Shown here: piece by piece, positions 61,873 to 64,000 of the stretch | Position numbering within the stretch: position 1 is the first letter of the stretch | Layout: each line of letters opens with the position of its first letter | NCBI RefSeq assembly: GCF_005144715.1 | Contig: NZ_SWKR01000002.1 | Coordinates: 806,001-870,000 of the forward strand | Source: Sphingomonas baiyangensis | Lineage (GTDB): Bacteria; Pseudomonadota; Alphaproteobacteria; Sphingomonadales; Sphingomonadaceae | Direction of reading: 5' to 3' | Length of the DNA: 64,000 nucleotides | The notes under the pieces: generated by a model | Told to the model about the DNA's origin: nothing | The model's input: only the letters and a program-made list of their open reading frames with translations | The model's database searches: none | Made by a program: the position numbers and the translations under genes

Positions 61873-62319
61873 TCAGCCCGTGAGGCGCACCGCGTTGGCG
61901 GCGATCCAGCCGCTGGCGCAGGGTCCGGCATAGGTGCGCGGCCGATCGAGACGTGCGTCGACACCGCAGTCGACACCTTCTCGCGGCACCACCACGCCCA
62001 GCCAGCGCTGGTCGATAGTACGCGTGCATACGCGCAACGCCGCACCTTGCGGCAAGGCGACCACCATGGCGGCACCGTCGAACGGCGCATCGAGCATCGG
62101 CACGGCGCCTGCACCGGCCTGCGGCCCGTCCACGCGTGCCTGCGACTGGCACGCGGCGAAGCCCGGCCCACCCTCGCCCACGCGCACGCCGCGCGCACTG
62201 GGGGCGAGCGCTTCGGGCGTCTCCTGCGCATCGGGCGTCTGGACGTTCGATTCGACGGTCGCGAAGTTGCATCCCGCGAGCAGGAACGTGGCAAGTAGTA
62301 TGCTGCGCATGGCGCGCAT
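61873..62319 (-). CDS. Lipoprotein of unknown function
   Basis: A 148-aa protein with signal and lipobox LLAGC (cysteine about 17). The mature part has several cysteines and a beta-rich end (SGWIAANAVRL), resembling an SH3-like fold. It is upstream of and co-oriented with maeB's neighbour region. No family named. Confidence 0.6.
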   Translation of the reverse strand: MRAMRSILLATFLLAGCNFATVESNVQTPDAQETPEALAPSARGVRVGEGGPGFAACQSQARVDGPQAGAGAVPMLDAPFDGAAMVVALPQGAALRVCTRTIDQRWLGVVVPREGVDCGVDARLDRPRTYAGPCASGWIAANAVRLTG

Positions 62320-62478
62320 CTAGCCACTGTCGCCGATCTTTGCGAGCATCGACGCGCCGCTGCGCAACTCGTCGCTTGCGCCGAACGACTGATCCCGGAG
62401 TCGATTGCCGCCCCCTATCGGCCGCGGCGCGGGCATGCTCTGCACCATCGCACGAGTTTCAGGGCCTTGGGGGGTCTC

Positions 62479-63018
62479 ATGCATTTGGGTCGTTTCGCAG
62501 CGCGTTTCGCGCTGGTGGTAAGCTGTTGCCTGCTGACTGCGCAACCCGCCTTCGCGCGCTTCTGGCAATGCGCGCCCTATGCTCGCGAGATTTCGGGCAT
62601 CGCGATCTTCGGCAACGCCAATACCTGGTGGAGTCAGGCCGATGGCCGCTATGCTCGCGGCGCGACGCCGCGTGTTGGCGCGGTGCTGGCAATGGCGTCG
62701 AGCCGGCGGATGCCGATGGGCCACGTCGCGATGGTATCGAAGGTCGTGAGCGACCGCGAAGTGCTGCTCACCCACGCCAACTGGTCGCGTCGTGGCGGCA
62801 TCGAGCGCGACGTGCGCGCGATCGACGTATCGGCGGCGGGCGACTGGAGCTCGGTGCGGGTATGGTACGGCCCGATCGGCGATCTGGGCACCAGTGCCAA
62901 CCCAGCGCACGGCTTCATCTACCCCGACGACGCGCCGGCAGCGGCACCGCTTGACGCACCCGTGCTGATCGCCACCACCAGCCCGGCTCCCATCACGGCC
63001 GCCGCGCTTGCCGACTAG
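62479..63018 (+). CDS. CHAP-domain amidase-like secreted protein
   Basis: A 179-aa protein with a signal peptide (about 1-27) and a CHAP domain: C31 in [14 protein letters not shown]82 in [12 protein letters not shown] near residue 97. CHAP enzymes cut peptidoglycan. ATG 62479 gives the best signal peptide. Its stop shares the CTAG with the convergent msrB stop. Confidence 0.78.
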   Translation: MHLGRFAARFALVVSCCLLTAQPAFARFWQCAPYAREISGIAIFGNANTWWSQADGRYARGATPRVGAVLAMASSRRMPMGHVAMVSKVVSDREVLLTHANWSRRGGIERDVRAIDVSAAGDWSSVRVWYGPIGDLGTSANPAHGFIYPDDAPAAAPLDAPVLIATTSPAPITAAALAD

Positions 63019-63512
63019 GTCGCGCTGAACGTCATCGCCGCACCGTTCATGCAATAGCGCTTTCCGGTCGGCGGCGGGCCGTCGTCGAACACATGCCCAA
63101 GATGGCCGCCGCAGCGGCGGCATAGGACTTCGGTCCGGCGCATTCCCAGACTGTTGTCGGCCTCGAGCGCGATCGCCTGCGGGCGCGGCGCGTAGAAGCT
63201 CGGCCAGCCGGTGCCGCTGTCGAACTTGGTGCGCGACAGGAACAGCGGATGATCGCAGCCGGCGCAGCGAAAAACGCCCTCGCGCTTCTCGCGATCGAGC
63301 GGCGAGCTGAACGGGCGCTCGGTTCCGCCTTCGCGCAGGACGCGATACTGCTCGGGCGTGAGCTTGCGCTTCCACGCGGCATCGCTCAGCCGATAGGGAA
63401 AGCGTTGCGCCGCCTCGGTTCGACCTGCGCCGCCAAATGCGAGTGCGACCAGCCCGCCGCCTGCAAGAAACAACAAATGGCGACGATCTGCGCGGGGGTT
63501 CGGCTGCTGCAT
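63015..63512 (-). CDS. msrB: Methionine-R-sulfoxide reductase B, exported
   Basis: A 165-aa MsrB. Zinc pairs are C-x2-C in FRCAGCDHP and [19 protein letters not shown] is the substrate site and C154 in RYCMNG the catalytic cysteine. The N-terminus has a Tat-like signal ([20 protein letters not shown]), so it repairs oxidised proteins in the periplasm. The start at 63512 is chosen for this signal. Confidence 0.88.
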   Translation of the reverse strand: MQQPNPRADRRHLLFLAGGGLVALAFGGAGRTEAAQRFPYRLSDAAWKRKLTPEQYRVLREGGTERPFSSPLDREKREGVFRCAGCDHPLFLSRTKFDSGTGWPSFYAPRPQAIALEADNSLGMRRTEVLCRRCGGHLGHVFDDGPPPTGKRYCMNGAAMTFSAT

Positions 63513-63620
63513 TTCCACGATATAGGGCAACGCCACGCGCCATAAAGGGTCGCGTCGGGCGAGCGGCGGAACATCGTGCCGTTCCAAGCGGTTATGCCGA
63601 ACCATACAGCAGGTGTTCCC

Positions 63621-63872
63621 ATGGCATTCACGCAGCTCGACCCACCCCTGCCCGTTCATGTCATCGATCGCGGCGCGGGGCTTGCCTTTGCCGTCATCGA
63701 CTATGGACCCGAGCACAATCTGATCTGGGTCACCGCGCTCGATGCCAATGGCGAAATCTGGTGCGCGCCCAATCCGAAAGTCAGGATGCAGGGCAACTGG
63801 ACGATGGGGCGCGCAAGGGCGGCGGCAGTATCGAGCGAGCGCGACGCTTGCATGGGCGACAAGGCCGCCTGA
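63621..63872 (+). CDS. Small hypothetical protein
   Basis: An 83-aa beta-rich protein ([26 protein letters not shown]). It resembles short conserved proteins in Sphingomonas of unknown function. ATG 63621 follows a purine-poor region; 63576 is an alternative. Confidence 0.5.
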   Translation: MAFTQLDPPLPVHVIDRGAGLAFAVIDYGPEHNLIWVTALDANGEIWCAPNPKVRMQGNWTMGRARAAAVSSERDACMGDKAA

Positions 63873-63884
63873 CACGCGCTCGGG

Positions 63885-64000
63885 TCAGCGCATGCTGCCG
63901 AGCGCCTCGATCCGCGCGCGCTCCGCCACCGGGACGAGCGCCTCGAGCACGGCCCAGAAGCCGCTGACCGCACCCTGCCCAGCCTGCGCATAGGCCGCCG
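63885..64000 (-). CDS. Partial gene at window edge
   Basis: The stop at 63885 closes a frame open to the edge of the window. The last ~38 residues read ...GAVSGFWAVLEALVPVAERARI, a helical C-terminus. It cannot be named without the rest of the gene. Confidence 0.4.
   Translation of the reverse strand, partial: AAYAQAGQGAVSGFWAVLEALVPVAERARIEALGSMR

Overview
The base composition (high GC), the chromosomal genes at the right end and the family resemblances point to an alphaproteobacterium of the Sphingomonas group. This is inferred from the sequence alone. There are three blocks: most of a temperate podovirus-like prophage (1 to about 41,900), a degraded mobilizable island (about 41,900-58,190), and ordinary chromosome (58,190-64,000).

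Prophage. The left arm (7-6,809, minus strand) is a tightly overlapping early operon. It holds a PD-(D/E)XK exonuclease, a RecA-fold ATPase, an SMC/RecF-like ATPase, a J-domain protein, a GapR-like DNA-binding protein and small unknowns. A LexA/CI-type repressor (7,339-7,962) is followed by a co-oriented secreted protein. A Cro-like protein starts the rightward operon, which carries an SF2 helicase, a VRR-NUC nuclease, a DNA methylase and a primase-helicase. Four small minus-strand genes (13,795-15,393) separated by hairpins precede the late region. Late genes follow in order: small terminase, Gp49-like protein, large terminase, portal, scaffold, N4-gp56-type coat, head-tail adaptor, an S74-domain fibre, a gp10-like tail protein, ejection proteins, an immunity/antirepressor module, a large tailspike, then M15 endolysin, holin and overlapping spanins. 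The gene order resembles P22, including Arc/Mnt-like and antirepressor genes between the ejection proteins and the tailspike. Six 17-bp palindromes (around GTAT-N5-ATAC) sit at the repressor/Cro, left-operon and two further control regions, which suggests one repressor regulon.

Island. The prophage ends at a 28-nt tRNA 3' end (T arm, acceptor strand, CCA; tRNA-Glu-like) at 41,896-41,923. A 19-bp imperfect copy lies at 58,170-58,188. Just inside the first copy an integrase begins but is cut off and joined to a PhoD phosphatase lacking its front. The island then carries LysR, a cold-shock protein, a spermidine-synthase-like protein, a transglutaminase-like protein, a PHB-depolymerase-type esterase, a run of very small Sphingomonas-type proteins, a relaxase broken by frameshifts, a candidate oriT with an IncP/IncI-type nic sequence, and a TraK/TraL/TraM-like trio followed by a DNA methylase. 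Two elements apparently inserted in tandem at one tRNA gene whose 5' part lies left of the window.

Chromosome. From 58,190 the genes are a cyclophilin, a secreted unknown, MaeB malic enzyme, a lipoprotein, a CHAP-domain protein, MsrB, a small unknown and a partial gene at the right edge. I saw no complete tRNA or rRNA gene, CRISPR array or intact insertion sequence.
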